NCBI RefSeq assembly: GCF_036983985.1
Contig: NZ_JALAHQ010000001.1
Coordinates: 62,001-126,000, forward strand
From: Alishewanella metallidurans
GTDB lineage: Bacteria; Pseudomonadota; Gammaproteobacteria; Enterobacterales; Alteromonadaceae
DNA: 64,000 bases
Direction of reading: 5' to 3'
The notes under the pieces were generated by a model. It was not told the origin of the DNA. It searched no databases and worked only from the letters and a program-made list of their open reading frames with translations. The position numbers and the translations under genes were made by a program. Of the stretch, positions 33,917-43,901 are shown piece after piece. Position 1 is the stretch's first letter, and each line of letters starts with the position of its first letter.

Positions 33917-34735
33917 TTAGTTATACTGTGTCGGTTTAAAACCTACGACACTATAACGTTGTTGGGTTTCAATACAATATGCGGTGAGAGTATTTCCCCA
34001 AACACAGCCAGTATCCAGTGCATGTATATTAGTAACGGGACTATAACCATTTAACGACGCCCAGTGGCCAAAAAATAGCTCAGGTTGCAGTTTACTGCGC
34101 CAGAATTCATACCAAGGTATTAACTTTAACTGATTTCGCGGATGGCCCTTTTCTTTTAACTGTAACGAACCGTTGGGTCGGCAAAAACGCATTCGGGTGC
34201 AGCTATTAATAGTGAATCGCCAACGCTCTTGCTCCGTTGTGATATCTGCAAGGCTATTAGGTTTATTTCCATACATATGCTGCAATAGAAGCAAAGGTGC
34301 AGTACGAAGTTGATGCTGTACTTCCTGTGTCATTTCAATGGCTTGTTTAACTGACCATTGCGGTGATAAACCGGCATGCACTAGCATATAACGCTGGTCT
34401 TCACTGATGTGAAGCAGCGGCTGTTGGCATAGCCAGTGAATCAGATCGTCCAGTTCTGGGCTAGCAAATACTGGCTGGAGTAAGTCCTGTGCTTTTACTT
34501 CACCGACACCATAGTAACAAGCAATTAGATGGAGATCATGATTGCCTAATACAGTAACAGCAGAGCTGCCGAGACTTTTAACAAACTGTAGACATTCTAA
34601 GGATTGCGGACCTCTTGCTACTAAATCACCACAAAACCAAAGTTTATCTTGCTGTGGCTGGTAATTAATATGCTGTAGCAACCGTTGAAGGGCATCATAG
34701 CAACCTTGCAAATCGCCAATGACGTAGGTAGCCAT
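33917..34735 (-). CDS. apaH: Bis(5'-nucleosyl)-tetraphosphatase (symmetrical)
   Basis: Hydrolyses Ap4A to two ADP and removes Np4 caps from RNA. 272 aa metallophosphatase. Motifs MATYVIGDLQGCYDAL, FCGDLVARGPQSLE and VLGNHDLHL give the metal ligands. The start overlaps the apaG stop by one base. Last gene of the lptD-surA-pdxA-rsmA-apaG-apaH cluster. Confidence 0.96.
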   Translation of the reverse strand: MATYVIGDLQGCYDALQRLLQHINYQPQQDKLWFCGDLVARGPQSLECLQFVKSLGSSAVTVLGNHDLHLIACYYGVGEVKAQDLLQPVFASPELDDLIHWLCQQPLLHISEDQRYMLVHAGLSPQWSVKQAIEMTQEVQHQLRTAPLLLLQHMYGNKPNSLADITTEQERWRFTINSCTRMRFCRPNGSLQLKEKGHPRNQLKLIPWYEFWRSKLQPELFFGHWASLNGYSPVTNIHALDTGCVWGNTLTAYCIETQQRYSVVGFKPTQYN

Positions 34736-35112
34736 TAATTAAGAATATTAGGCATGGCTAGTCTAAACAAGGGTATGGCGGCATGAAACCGCTCCATTTG
34801 TTCGGTGGCCATTTCATAATGCCCTTGCATGGTGCCAACCGGTGTTTCTAGTATTGCGCCGCTGGTATAACGGTAGCTGCTACCTGGTGCTAAGTTAGGT
34901 TGTTCACCAACAACGCCGTCGCCTTCTACTTCAGTTTGCTTGCCATTGGCATCGGTAATAAGCCAGTAGCGGCGCAACAGCTGAAGAGGCTGGTCGCTAT
35001 GATTACGAATGGTAATTGTGTAGGCAAAAACAAAACGCCCTGCTGCCGGATCAGATTGCGCAGCAATATATAATGTTTCTACTTCTACTGGCACATTAAA
35101 ATGAGATGTCAT
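34735..35112 (-). CDS. apaG: ApaG (DUF525) protein
   Basis: Small beta-sandwich protein of unclear biochemistry, linked with ApaH and Co2+/Mg2+ phenotypes. Start at ATG 35112 (MTSHFNVPVEVETLYIAAQSD), overlapping the rsmA stop as ATGA; 125 aa, as in E. coli. Upstream codons of the open frame lie within rsmA and are not conserved. Conserved VEGDGVVGEQPNLAPGSSYRYTSGA is present. Confidence 0.95.
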   Translation of the reverse strand: MTSHFNVPVEVETLYIAAQSDPAAGRFVFAYTITIRNHSDQPLQLLRRYWLITDANGKQTEVEGDGVVGEQPNLAPGSSYRYTSGAILETPVGTMQGHYEMATEQMERFHAAIPLFRLAMPNILN

Positions 35113-35921
35113 AAACCAGACTCTTGTTGCTGCAGCCATTGTGCAATGTGTATAAAATCATCCACGCTTAGTTGTTCAGGTCGTAATCCGGGGTTTAAGC
35201 CAAGCTGCTCTATCTGCTCCGCCGTCGCAAAGTTGCTAAAACAATTGCGCAGTGTTTTACGGCGTTGATTAAACGCTTCTAGGCAAACACGGTTTAATAC
35301 TTCTGCCGCCACTGGAGCTCGGCTTGCAATGGCCCTAGGAATTAAGCGTACGACTGCAGAATCTACTTTTGGCGCAGGTTTAAAGGCGCCGGGGCCGACT
35401 TGAACTACCGGAATAGCCTCACAGTAGTACTGTGTCATTACACTTAAGCGCCCAAAAGCTTTACTACCATGAGTGGCGGTCATGCGCTGCACAACTTCCT
35501 TTTGTAACATAAAATGCATATTTTCAATTAAATCAGCATATTGAAAAAGGTGGAACAATAAAGGAGTGGAGATATTGTAAGGCAGATTGCCAAACACTTT
35601 CATTTTTTGGCCATTTTTTACCAAGCTGGTGAAATCAAACTTCATTGCGTCAGCTTGGTAAATCGTCAGTTTGTCTGCTAATTGTGGGTGTTGTTGTAAC
35701 CGCTCGGCTAAATCTCTATCCAGTTCAACTACAGTTAAGTGCCTAGCTATTTCGGCGACAGGCTCTGTTAGCGCGCCAAGGCCTGGGCCAATTTCAACTA
35801 AAACATCGTTAGGTTTAGGCGCTATGGCTTTAACAATACGGCCTATAACCTGAGGGTCATGTAAAAAGTTTTGGCCAAAGCGCTTACGGGCGCGGTGCCC
35901 TTGGTGTACGTTATCAGTCAT
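35109..35921 (-). CDS. rsmA: 16S rRNA A1518/A1519 dimethyltransferase
   Basis: Dimethylates the two adenosines in the 3' hairpin of 16S rRNA (kasugamycin-sensitivity determinant). 270 aa. N-terminus RARKRFGQNFLHDP, SAM-binding VEIGPGLGALTEPV, and catalytic NLPYNIST are typical. Overlaps pdxA by eight bases and apaG by four. Confidence 0.96.
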   Translation of the reverse strand: MTDNVHQGHRARKRFGQNFLHDPQVIGRIVKAIAPKPNDVLVEIGPGLGALTEPVAEIARHLTVVELDRDLAERLQQHPQLADKLTIYQADAMKFDFTSLVKNGQKMKVFGNLPYNISTPLLFHLFQYADLIENMHFMLQKEVVQRMTATHGSKAFGRLSVMTQYYCEAIPVVQVGPGAFKPAPKVDSAVVRLIPRAIASRAPVAAEVLNRVCLEAFNQRRKTLRNCFSNFATAEQIEQLGLNPGLRPEQLSVDDFIHIAQWLQQQESGL

Positions 35922-36909
35922 TTATCGTCATCGTTTTAGTGGCCATTATAATTGCTTGGTTCACAGCATGAAATAAGCTACCGGCGTCGGCTTTGCCTGT
36001 CCCCGCTAAGTCCAGAGCAGTACCATGATCTACAGACGTTCTTAGTAAGGGCAGGCCTAAACTAATATTTACTGAACGACCAAAACCCATGTGTTTTAGT
36101 ACGGGTAAGCCTTGATCATGGTACATAGCAAGTACGGCGTCGGCGTCGTTCAAGTATTTGGGTTGAAACAAGGTATCGGCGGGTAGAGGACCAATTAAAT
36201 TCATACCTGTCGCGCGCAGCTTATCTAGGGTGGGAATAATAATATCGAGTTCTTCACGGCCAAGATGGCCATCTTCACCCGCATGTGGGTTTAAACCGCA
36301 AACATAAATTTTTGGTTGCGCTATAGCAAATTTCTGTTGTAAATCATGATGCAAAATACCAATAACCTTGGTTAGGCGTTCAGCGGTAATAGCTTTGGCC
36401 ACATAAGCTAGAGGAATATGGGTTGTTGCCAAAGCTACTCGTAGTCCTTCTGTAGCCAACATCATTACAACATAGGGGGTATTAGACTGTAACGCGAAGA
36501 ATTCAGTATGGCCGCTAAAGGGAATTCCCGCCTTATTGATAATACCTTTGTGTACTGGGCCAGTGACAATAGCGTCAAATTCACCACTTATAGCTTTTTC
36601 GCCGGCAAAGGTTAGGGTTTGTATGACGTAGCCACCGTTGGCCGCATTAAGCTGCCCAGTGATCACTGGTTCTTCTAGTGCGAAATCAACTATCGTTAGG
36701 CTACCTGCTTGCTGTGCTTTAGGGCTGATTGTTGCATTGTAAGGTAGCAACCGTAACGGCAGTTGTAGCTGCGCAGCGCGCTCAATTAAAAGTTCGGCAT
36801 TGGCACAAACCACCAGTTCAACCGGCCAATCTTGCTGCGCCAGTTTTATTACCAGATCAGGGCCTATGCCTGCAGGTTCTCCCGGAGTAATGCCAATGCG
36901 TAGTGTCAT
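35914..36909 (-). CDS. pdxA: 4-hydroxythreonine-4-phosphate dehydrogenase
   Basis: Pyridoxal phosphate pathway: oxidises 4-phosphohydroxy-L-threonine. 331 aa. Begins MTLRIGITPGEPAGIGPDLVIKLA; metal-binding His residues in GHTEFF and YHDQGLPVLKHMGFGRSVNISLGLP. Starts directly after the surA stop, with GGAG inside the surA end. Confidence 0.96.
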   Translation of the reverse strand: MTLRIGITPGEPAGIGPDLVIKLAQQDWPVELVVCANAELLIERAAQLQLPLRLLPYNATISPKAQQAGSLTIVDFALEEPVITGQLNAANGGYVIQTLTFAGEKAISGEFDAIVTGPVHKGIINKAGIPFSGHTEFFALQSNTPYVVMMLATEGLRVALATTHIPLAYVAKAITAERLTKVIGILHHDLQQKFAIAQPKIYVCGLNPHAGEDGHLGREELDIIIPTLDKLRATGMNLIGPLPADTLFQPKYLNDADAVLAMYHDQGLPVLKHMGFGRSVNISLGLPLLRTSVDHGTALDLAGTGKADAGSLFHAVNQAIIMATKTMTIND

Positions 36910-38199
36910 TTATTTCTCCGACATGACTTCAATATGCGCTTCAGCACGTAATTCGCGTAAAAAGTTACTGGCTTCTTCGTTGTAGCGGCGATTAAAAATC
37001 ATTCGGTACACTTGTTCGCGCTTTTTATCAGCTGTAGCGTCTACGGTGCGTTTATCTAATACTTGGGCGATATGCCAACCATGTTCAGTGCGAAATGGCT
37101 CACTAATCTCATTTATTGCTAATCTGTTTAGAGTGTCTCGAAATGCTGGTACAAAAATACTGGGCTCACTCCAGCCTAAATCACCGCCGTTTAATTTAGA
37201 ACCCGGGTCTTCAGAGTGCTGCTTTGCTAACTCTGCAAAATCTGCCTCGCCAGAGCGAACTTTTGCGGCAAACTCTGCCAACATGCTGCGGGCACGGTCT
37301 TCGCTAACGATAATTGACGGCTTAATAAGTATATGACGAGATTTTATTTCGTTGATGTCGGCTACGTTTTCACCGCGAATATCAAAAATTGTGAGGATGT
37401 GAAAACCAGCACCAGAACGCAGTGGCCCAATAATATCAGTTTTTTTACGGCCGCGAATAGCTTCAGAGAACAAGGTTGGCATTTCGTTAATATTCATCCA
37501 ACCAAGGTCACCACCTTCGAGGGCGTTAGAACCTGAAGACGATGCTATTGCAATGCGCTTAAAGTCACTGCCGTCGCGTAAAAGTTGCATAACTTTATCT
37601 GCACGATCTTTGGTCTCAGTAATATCTTCTGCGGTTGCTTGGCTTGGAATAGCAATAAGAATATGACCGATATTGTACTGCTCGTTACTCGCGCCCTGAT
37701 CTTCCATCAGCTTTATTAAGCTATCGATTTCTTGAGGGCTAATATAAATACGCCGTTGCACGTTAGCACGCACCACTTCGCCGGTAATCATTTCATCGCG
37801 AAGCCGCTCACGAAACCGCTCGTAATTACCTTCTTCGTTAATAACTTGTTGACGAAAAGCATCTAACGATAACTTTTCATTTTGGGCGATATTACGGATA
37901 GTATCGTCCAACTGTGCATCACTTATTTGCATGCCCATACGCTGAGCCATTTGCAATTGTAAGCTGGTAAGAATTAAACGTTCGGTTGCCTGAGTGCGCA
38001 GAGCAGCGTCAGACGGTAACGTTTGGTTTTGTGCGGCGGCATTGCGTTTAACCCGCTCAACAATGTCTGCAATATCACTTTCTAACACCACACTGTTATC
38101 CACTATGGCGGCAACGCTGTCTATTTCACGTTCAGTAGCGAAACTGCTAATACTGACACAACACAGCAGTGTTGCAGTGATAAGTCGAAATAACTTCAT
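36910..38199 (-). CDS. surA: Periplasmic chaperone and peptidyl-prolyl isomerase SurA
   Basis: Main chaperone carrying outer-membrane proteins to BamA. 429 aa: signal peptide (cleavage near residue 21 after SSFA), N-terminal chaperone module, two parvulin domains (about 172-273 and 283-385; the second ends EPFRTEHGWHIAQVLDKR), and a C-terminal helix. Downstream of lptD, its client, in the conserved order. Confidence 0.96.
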   Translation of the reverse strand: MKLFRLITATLLCCVSISSFATEREIDSVAAIVDNSVVLESDIADIVERVKRNAAAQNQTLPSDAALRTQATERLILTSLQLQMAQRMGMQISDAQLDDTIRNIAQNEKLSLDAFRQQVINEEGNYERFRERLRDEMITGEVVRANVQRRIYISPQEIDSLIKLMEDQGASNEQYNIGHILIAIPSQATAEDITETKDRADKVMQLLRDGSDFKRIAIASSSGSNALEGGDLGWMNINEMPTLFSEAIRGRKKTDIIGPLRSGAGFHILTIFDIRGENVADINEIKSRHILIKPSIIVSEDRARSMLAEFAAKVRSGEADFAELAKQHSEDPGSKLNGGDLGWSEPSIFVPAFRDTLNRLAINEISEPFRTEHGWHIAQVLDKRTVDATADKKREQVYRMIFNRRYNEEASNFLRELRAEAHIEVMSEK

Positions 38200-38210
38200 A
38201 AATTCCTACA

Positions 38211-40472
38211 TCAATTAGTTAGTAAGTACGGTCGGCGATAATTAAAAATGCCGTTTGAAAGCATATCTGTCACACCAAAACCGGCGCTGTCGCCAAAACC
38301 TTTGAGAACAAACTGTATGCCTACACTACTGTCCAGTTGGCTTGCTTGGGCAAAATTACCAACTGGCAGATTAAGATCGGTCATAACCTGCCGCTTTGCA
38401 ACCAGTCGCACGGCCCAGCAACAGGATTCATACTGCATACCAAAGCTCAGATCTATCATACGACGATTTGTCAGATCACGATAGTAACTACCGACCAGCT
38501 GCCAGTTATCGGTTACTGGCATCGTGCCAAGCACACCGAGTTGTCGAATTTCCACTCCTGAGACTGCACGGCTGAACCTATGGTTCAACTGGAAAAGACT
38601 TTTATCACTTGCTCGGTAGTCTAGCGACGCACTGCTTTTCATCACTTCGTTGCTATCAACATCATACTGTACTGCTGAGCTAAAGTACCATTTACGATAC
38701 CAATGCCAAATAAGCTCTGCTGCCAGCATAGATTCAGATGAGCTAAAATCTTCCAGCAGGTCTGCGGACATGCTCGGTTGTTTTAAAAAGAAGATTTGGC
38801 CTAAACTAAAGCGAAATAACTCGTTATCAACATTATCATAAAACCGGCTGGTCCAGCCAACAGTTAGCTGGTTGGCTTCGTTAATTCGATCTAAACCAGA
38901 ATACCGGTTGATACGAAACAGGCCATAATAATCGTCTTGCAAGCGGGTGGTATCGTACAAGCCAATCGGGCTTTGTTCACGATACGGAATATATAGATAT
39001 TGAATTTGTGGCTCGAATGTTTGTAAGGCCGGTGCACCAAACCAATCATATTCACGCTCAAAATTTAATCGAGAGTGTAAACGAATTTTAGGTACTGTAC
39101 GTGTCACTGATGGATCAATCTCTAAGCTATTGTCGCTAGTATGCTGCTGATAATAGGTATAAAGCAGACTCGCTTCGGCAGTAAACTCGAATGCCGGAGT
39201 CACAAAGGGTAGGCTGATACTAGGTTCAAGGTGCAGACGATTAGCACGATCTATGGCAGCTTCGTCATTGTAAAAATGCGCATACTGCGCTTGCCAAGCA
39301 AAATTAATACCAGGAAACAGGGCTACTGGTTTTGCCGAGGTGAGACTTAGCTCTGGTAATGAGCTGTAAGCCTTGTTGTAATTACCCAAGATCTCGAAGC
39401 TTTGTACTCTAAGCTGCGAATGTACTTGTTCGCCGTAATAGTTTAATGCTGCTTCGCGTAAAAGTTGTGTGTCACTTTGGTTGCTATAATCTGAGCCCAG
39501 CTCACTAATATAAGCATCATCACTTACGTCGGTAACATCAATAAAAGCCCGGAGCCTTGGCGTTAGATCACTTAAGTGGCTAAAGTGGCTAAGATAACGC
39601 GCGCCAAAATCACTATCTTTCTCGTTGTCAGAGTTCAAGTACTCAAGTTGCAAACTGCCTTGATGGGCTTCAGTTAGGTAACGAAACTCAGATTTTAGCT
39701 GTGCGCCGCGTTTACTCATGTAGCGCGGCGTTAACGTTAGGTCATAATTAGGTGCCAAATTTAGATAATATGGCAGTTCAAAATCAACGCCTAATTTTTG
39801 TGAGCTGCCAATCTTCGGCAATAATAGGCCGCTACGTCGCTGTTCGTTTACTGGAAATGTAATATAGGGCAGATATAAAACAGGAATATCTTTAATTCTA
39901 AATATGGCGTGGTGAGCTTCCCCCCAGCCTTCATCAGCTTCAATGTTAATTTCTTTGGCGTGTAGTGCCCAACTATTATCGTTGCTGGGACAAGTAGTAA
40001 ATAAAGCCTGCTCAAGTACTAGCTGGTCTTCAGATGCGGTTAATTGTTTTGCATAACCTCGGCCAGCCTGGGCGGCAAATTGATAATTTGCGTCGTCTAA
40101 ACTAGCTTGGTTGTGCGCTAAGTCGGCAGTAAAACGGCTGGCACTGACCTGCAGTACTTTATTGAAATAAGTTAAACCGCCATCAGCAGTCATATTCTGT
40201 GCGGTGCTACTAAAATTAGCTCGAGGAGCTAACAACAAAGTATCACGATAGGTTATTTCAACATTGCCAATAAAATGCGCCTGCTGATTATCTGTAAGGG
40301 TAACGTTATCTGATGAAATACTGATCGTTGGGTCGGCGGCATTTAACTGGGCAAGAATTTTCGGTTGCTCAACTGGCAGATAACATACCTCAGAAGAAAC
40401 GGTGTCAGCATGCGCTACAGATAAGGTTTTGAAAACCAATAGAAAAAAAACCACCGCTAACCCATGTTTCAT
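38211..40472 (-). CDS. lptD: LPS-assembly outer-membrane protein LptD
   Basis: Beta-barrel that inserts LPS in the outer leaflet together with LptE. 753 aa: signal peptide (1-22), periplasmic OstA/LptA-like jellyroll (about 45-200), then a large barrel. The four cysteines used for the interdomain disulfides are recognisable: C30, one near 159 (LFTTCPSND) and a CC pair near 680 (YESCCWAVRL). Smaller than E. coli (784). First gene of its cluster, divergent from djlA. Confidence 0.95.
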   Translation of the reverse strand: MKHGLAVVFFLLVFKTLSVAHADTVSSEVCYLPVEQPKILAQLNAADPTISISSDNVTLTDNQQAHFIGNVEITYRDTLLLAPRANFSSTAQNMTADGGLTYFNKVLQVSASRFTADLAHNQASLDDANYQFAAQAGRGYAKQLTASEDQLVLEQALFTTCPSNDNSWALHAKEINIEADEGWGEAHHAIFRIKDIPVLYLPYITFPVNEQRRSGLLLPKIGSSQKLGVDFELPYYLNLAPNYDLTLTPRYMSKRGAQLKSEFRYLTEAHQGSLQLEYLNSDNEKDSDFGARYLSHFSHLSDLTPRLRAFIDVTDVSDDAYISELGSDYSNQSDTQLLREAALNYYGEQVHSQLRVQSFEILGNYNKAYSSLPELSLTSAKPVALFPGINFAWQAQYAHFYNDEAAIDRANRLHLEPSISLPFVTPAFEFTAEASLLYTYYQQHTSDNSLEIDPSVTRTVPKIRLHSRLNFEREYDWFGAPALQTFEPQIQYLYIPYREQSPIGLYDTTRLQDDYYGLFRINRYSGLDRINEANQLTVGWTSRFYDNVDNELFRFSLGQIFFLKQPSMSADLLEDFSSSESMLAAELIWHWYRKWYFSSAVQYDVDSNEVMKSSASLDYRASDKSLFQLNHRFSRAVSGVEIRQLGVLGTMPVTDNWQLVGSYYRDLTNRRMIDLSFGMQYESCCWAVRLVAKRQVMTDLNLPVGNFAQASQLDSSVGIQFVLKGFGDSAGFGVTDMLSNGIFNYRRPYLLTN

Positions 40473-40637
40473 GCAGTTACTCTTGCCTTACTTGTATTTA
40501 AATAGCGTCATTGTATTGCGAGCTTGCTATGATAAATCAATTTTAGAAATCCTGCTAATCCGATATAGTATTAGCGGCATGTAGCGGCGTTATTATTGCG
40601 TTTGTATTGGTTGTTGGTTTAACAATAAGGGTGTGAT

Positions 40638-41447
40638 GTGTGGGGTAAAATTCTTGGTGCATTATTCGGTTTGGCGTTACTGAGGCTACCAGGATTAATT
40701 ATTGGTCTTTTGCTCGGGCACTGGTTTGATAAGGCGTTTCGGCAGCAGTTTGAGCAAGGTGGCGGCTTTAGCGGTTTATTTAAAGACAGTGCTGATGAAC
40801 AAGGGTTATTTCATTACACTACATTTTCTACAATGGGACACATTGCTAAGGCCACAGGTACGGTAACCTCGGTGCATATTCAACATGCAACCGCCTATAT
40901 GAACCAGTTAGGTTTAAATAACCTTCAACAAAAAGAGGCTCAAGCTGCGTTTCGTGATGGTAAAGCGGCAAGTTTTCCGCTAAGGCAACAGCTACAGCAG
41001 TTTTATTATGCTTATCGACGACATAAGGATGTGCTGCAGTTATTTCTTGAAATTCAATTAAGTATTGCTTGTATTGACGGTAATATGACGGCCAGCCAAT
41101 ATGGCTTACTGCAACAGGTTGCGGGTTACCTTAACTACAGTGTTGCGCAGTTAGAGCGATTATTGCAGGCACATCAGGCACAAAGCCGTTTTTCTTCACG
41201 TACTAATTTTAGCCGTGGCCAAACCGCGAAAGATACGTTGGCAGATGCCTATCAGCTATTGGGTGTATCCGCGGATGTTAGCGATAACGTATTAAAGAAA
41301 GCATACCGTAAATTGATGATACAGCATCATCCTGATAAGTTGATGGCCAAAGGGGTGCCTGCAGAAATGTTAGATGTTGCTAAACGCAAAACTCAGGACA
41401 TTCAGTCTGCCTATGAACTTATTAAACAGCAGCGACATAATAGATAA
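40638..41447 (+). CDS. djlA: Membrane-anchored DnaJ-like co-chaperone DjlA
   Basis: Type III J-protein that stimulates DnaK at the inner membrane. 269 aa from a GTG start (MWGKILGALFGLALL). N-terminal glycine-rich transmembrane segment (about 4-28), a TerB-like central region (about 80-185), and a C-terminal J domain with HPD in LMIQHHPDKLM. Divergent from lptD, as in E. coli. Confidence 0.94.
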   Translation: MWGKILGALFGLALLRLPGLIIGLLLGHWFDKAFRQQFEQGGGFSGLFKDSADEQGLFHYTTFSTMGHIAKATGTVTSVHIQHATAYMNQLGLNNLQQKEAQAAFRDGKAASFPLRQQLQQFYYAYRRHKDVLQLFLEIQLSIACIDGNMTASQYGLLQQVAGYLNYSVAQLERLLQAHQAQSRFSSRTNFSRGQTAKDTLADAYQLLGVSADVSDNVLKKAYRKLMIQHHPDKLMAKGVPAEMLDVAKRKTQDIQSAYELIKQQRHNR

Positions 41448-41448
41448 A

Positions 41449-42228
41449 CTATAAACCGACTGAGCCAAGCCAGCCGTATATTTCTTGAAACACCCATTGT
41501 TGCACATCCGCATTATAGCCAGAGCCATTAACTAAACGCTGTCGGTATAATGCTTTTAAATGTTTATTTGCTAACTGACGCCTAAGCTTTAATTGGCTTG
41601 TTACCATAGCGTTATCTTGTTGACTGCTAATATCTAGTGTGGGCACCTGATGTGTTGCTAGTGCTTTAGCGATGTTACGATTTAATGTTGCCTCAGGAAG
41701 AAAAGCGCCAAGCATAATAAAGGCGGCGGGTTCAGCTAGCTGATTTGTGGAAAAAAGTTGGTTGAGTAGCGCTGCGCTAGTGCCTTGGGCAATAATAATG
41801 GTAACACCACTATGCAATTGAGCTTGTTTTTGAGCTGCATTCAATCGTTGTAATAGCGCTTGTTGGTAGCTATCTAGGCTTTTTTCATTTAATTCAACGG
41901 GTAATGTAGGCGGCATTATTGCTAGCGTGTACCAGCCGTAACTGTTTAGCTGCTGGCGCAGTAGATCTATGTGCTTGGAGCTTGCTGCATGCTCATTACC
42001 ATCAGGTAATAAAATTGCAGTACCCTTAGTATAGCTGGTTAAGGTTTCACGCTGCAGCGACATAAAGGTTTGTTGCTCATCTATGTTTAATGCTACAACT
42101 TCATCTGCTGGCAACTGACGTATTATGTCTGCAGCATAGTTTTGTTCAGTAGACGGCACCGCTAAAATGATTGATGACATTGTCAAACAATACATTATGA
42201 GTAAATAGCTAATAACGTTTTGTCGCAT
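41449..42228 (-). CDS. DUF3530 family secreted alpha/beta-hydrolase-like protein
   Basis: 259 aa with a signal peptide or N-terminal anchor (residues 6-24). The order of segments suggests an alpha/beta-hydrolase fold: TAILLPDGNEH strand-loop, then TIIIAQGTSAALLNQL with a GxS nucleophile-elbow-like serine, and a late histidine in LATHQVPTLD. Resembles DUF3530 proteins found near djlA in related genomes. Substrate unknown. Ends one base from the djlA stop, convergent, with no obvious terminator between. Confidence 0.72.
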   Translation of the reverse strand: MRQNVISYLLIMYCLTMSSIILAVPSTEQNYAADIIRQLPADEVVALNIDEQQTFMSLQRETLTSYTKGTAILLPDGNEHAASSKHIDLLRQQLNSYGWYTLAIMPPTLPVELNEKSLDSYQQALLQRLNAAQKQAQLHSGVTIIIAQGTSAALLNQLFSTNQLAEPAAFIMLGAFLPEATLNRNIAKALATHQVPTLDISSQQDNAMVTSQLKLRRQLANKHLKALYRQRLVNGSGYNADVQQWVFQEIYGWLGSVGL

Positions 42229-42281
42229 ACTGATGATCCATAGCTCGGCTTAACAGGCTATCGGCAGCGCAGCGGTTTACT

Positions 42282-42620
42282 TTAACTGTTATTAGCAGCT
42301 ACGGTTGTTGTGATAATGTATTTTCGAAAGGTGTATAGAACTTGGGATTTATAGTCAAATTTAATATAGTTTGGCTGCTGCTCGAGAATTGTTACATCAG
42401 CTGAGTCGGGCAGAATAAAACAAAATTTGGTAGGTTTAAATTCAACTAGTGCTTTAGCCATTTCCTGTAAATGTTCATTTTCAGCTAAACGCGCTACTTC
42501 TGATTCGGCATTGCAAACATGAGAGTTTGCGCTCAACGACACCAGTGGTGTTTGCTCAGCTGATACCGAAAAAAGCGCAAATAAACTTGCTACATTTAGC
42601 AGATAATGGCATTTAGACAT
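42282..42620 (-). CDS. Small secreted hypothetical protein
   Basis: 112 aa starting at ATG 42620, chosen for the TGGAG seven bases upstream. Signal peptide (1-21, MSKCHYLLNVASLFALFSVSA). The rest has two cysteines (about 35 and 67) and a C-terminal segment rich in beta-branched residues. I do not recognise the family. The 42633-42752 gap behind it contains only A/T-rich sequence. Confidence 0.6.
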   Translation of the reverse strand: MSKCHYLLNVASLFALFSVSAEQTPLVSLSANSHVCNAESEVARLAENEHLQEMAKALVEFKPTKFCFILPDSADVTILEQQPNYIKFDYKSQVLYTFRKYIITTTVAANNS

Positions 42621-42752
42621 TGTAAACTCCAAGCACGCTATTAGATCAAACTACATTATTGTAATACTACATAAGGTTAGCGGCGAGCGATGATGCTAGC
42701 ATAATTAGATTATGCAGAGTTAGCAAAAATATTAATTACCATTAATTTAGGC

Positions 42753-42781
42753 TAAAAAAAAGCCGCTGTTTGACAGCGGCT
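42753..42781 (-). terminator. Terminator of the OmpA-like gene
   Basis: On the minus strand, stem AGCCGCTGT/ACAGCGGCT (42781-42773, 42769-42761) with a 3-base loop, followed by eight T's. Confidence 0.9.
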
Positions 42782-42799
42782 TTGAGTTAAAACAATTGC

Positions 42800-43879
42800 T
42801 TAGCGTAATACTGGCTCTTTAATTTTAGCCGTTACTTTAGCTTCAATGCGCTGGTTAGCTGCGTGTGCTGCACGAGTCGAACCTTCAACGCGAGGACGTG
42901 TAACACCGTAGCCTACTGCGCTGATACGTGATGAGTCGATGTTGAAGTTTTTCTTCAGCATGTCTGCAACTGCATTAGCACGACGCTCTGATAAACGCAT
43001 GTTATATGCTGGATTACCAATGTTTGACGCGTGACCTTCAATTTTTACTGTTGATTCAGGGAAGCGCTGCATAAACGCACCTAAGTTTTCAACATCAACG
43101 CGCTGGCTTTGTGGTACTACTGCTGAGTCGAATGGGAAACGAACTTCAATATCAATATCGCCTACTGATGCCATCTTCTCTTGGTAAATAGTACAGCCTG
43201 TTGCGTCTACTTTATGGTTCGCCGGTGTATTAGCACATTTATCTACGTTGTCTAATACGCCGTCAGCGTCTGAATCTAGTTGTGCAACTGGTGCTGGAGC
43301 AACTGGAGTAGGCGCTGGTGCTGGTGCTGGAGCAGCTGCTGCCGTACCAAACACATAAGTCATACCCAATTTTATTCCCGCGTCAGCATAAGACTTATCG
43401 ATACCTTGGAAACGATTAGCTTCAGCAAACAGTGCGAAGTTTTGATTAAAGAAATGCTTGTAACCAACACCTAGGTTTAATGCCGTTGTGTTTCTTACTG
43501 CATCAATGCGATTTAAACCACCTACGATATAAACTGACGGCAGTTGAGCTAAATGGTACATTGCGGCGATACCAAGACGTTTACCATCAGCATCTGAACC
43601 ATCTAACTTTGAGCTTAAGTCTAACTTGGCATACTCTGCACGTAATGCCCACTGTTCCGTTAGGTAGTAACCTAACTCTAAACCGTAGCCCCAGTCTTTT
43701 TCCATGTAATTCCACGCAGCAGATTCAGTTTTATCTGTATCTGGCATGTAGTATTCTGCGAAAATTGAACCAAATACGCGTTCTTTTAAATCTGCAGAAC
43801 TTACAGCGTCGGCCATTACTGCACTACTAAATAATGGCACTGCTGCCGCTACTGCTAAAAACGTTTTATTAAGTTTCAT
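42800..43879 (-). CDS. OmpA-family outer-membrane porin with peptidoglycan-binding domain
   Basis: 359 aa from ATG 43879 (AAGGAG Shine-Dalgarno). Signal peptide (1-23, cleavage after AVMA), an eight-stranded-type N-terminal barrel (to about residue 180), a Pro/Ala hinge (APAPAPTPVAPAP), a calcium-binding thrombospondin-type-3 repeat (DSDADGVLDNVDKCANTPA), then the OmpA C-terminal domain (VRFPFDSAVVPQ; GHASNIGNPAYNMRLSERRANAV), which anchors to peptidoglycan. Closer to the OprF/OmpA of Alteromonadales than to E. coli OmpA because of the TSP3 repeat. Confidence 0.92.
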   Translation of the reverse strand: MKLNKTFLAVAAAVPLFSSAVMADAVSSADLKERVFGSIFAEYYMPDTDKTESAAWNYMEKDWGYGLELGYYLTEQWALRAEYAKLDLSSKLDGSDADGKRLGIAAMYHLAQLPSVYIVGGLNRIDAVRNTTALNLGVGYKHFFNQNFALFAEANRFQGIDKSYADAGIKLGMTYVFGTAAAAPAPAPAPTPVAPAPVAQLDSDADGVLDNVDKCANTPANHKVDATGCTIYQEKMASVGDIDIEVRFPFDSAVVPQSQRVDVENLGAFMQRFPESTVKIEGHASNIGNPAYNMRLSERRANAVADMLKKNFNIDSSRISAVGYGVTRPRVEGSTRAAHAANQRIEAKVTAKIKEPVLR

Positions 43880-43901
43880 CCATTTCTCCTTAGGCTCATC
43901 T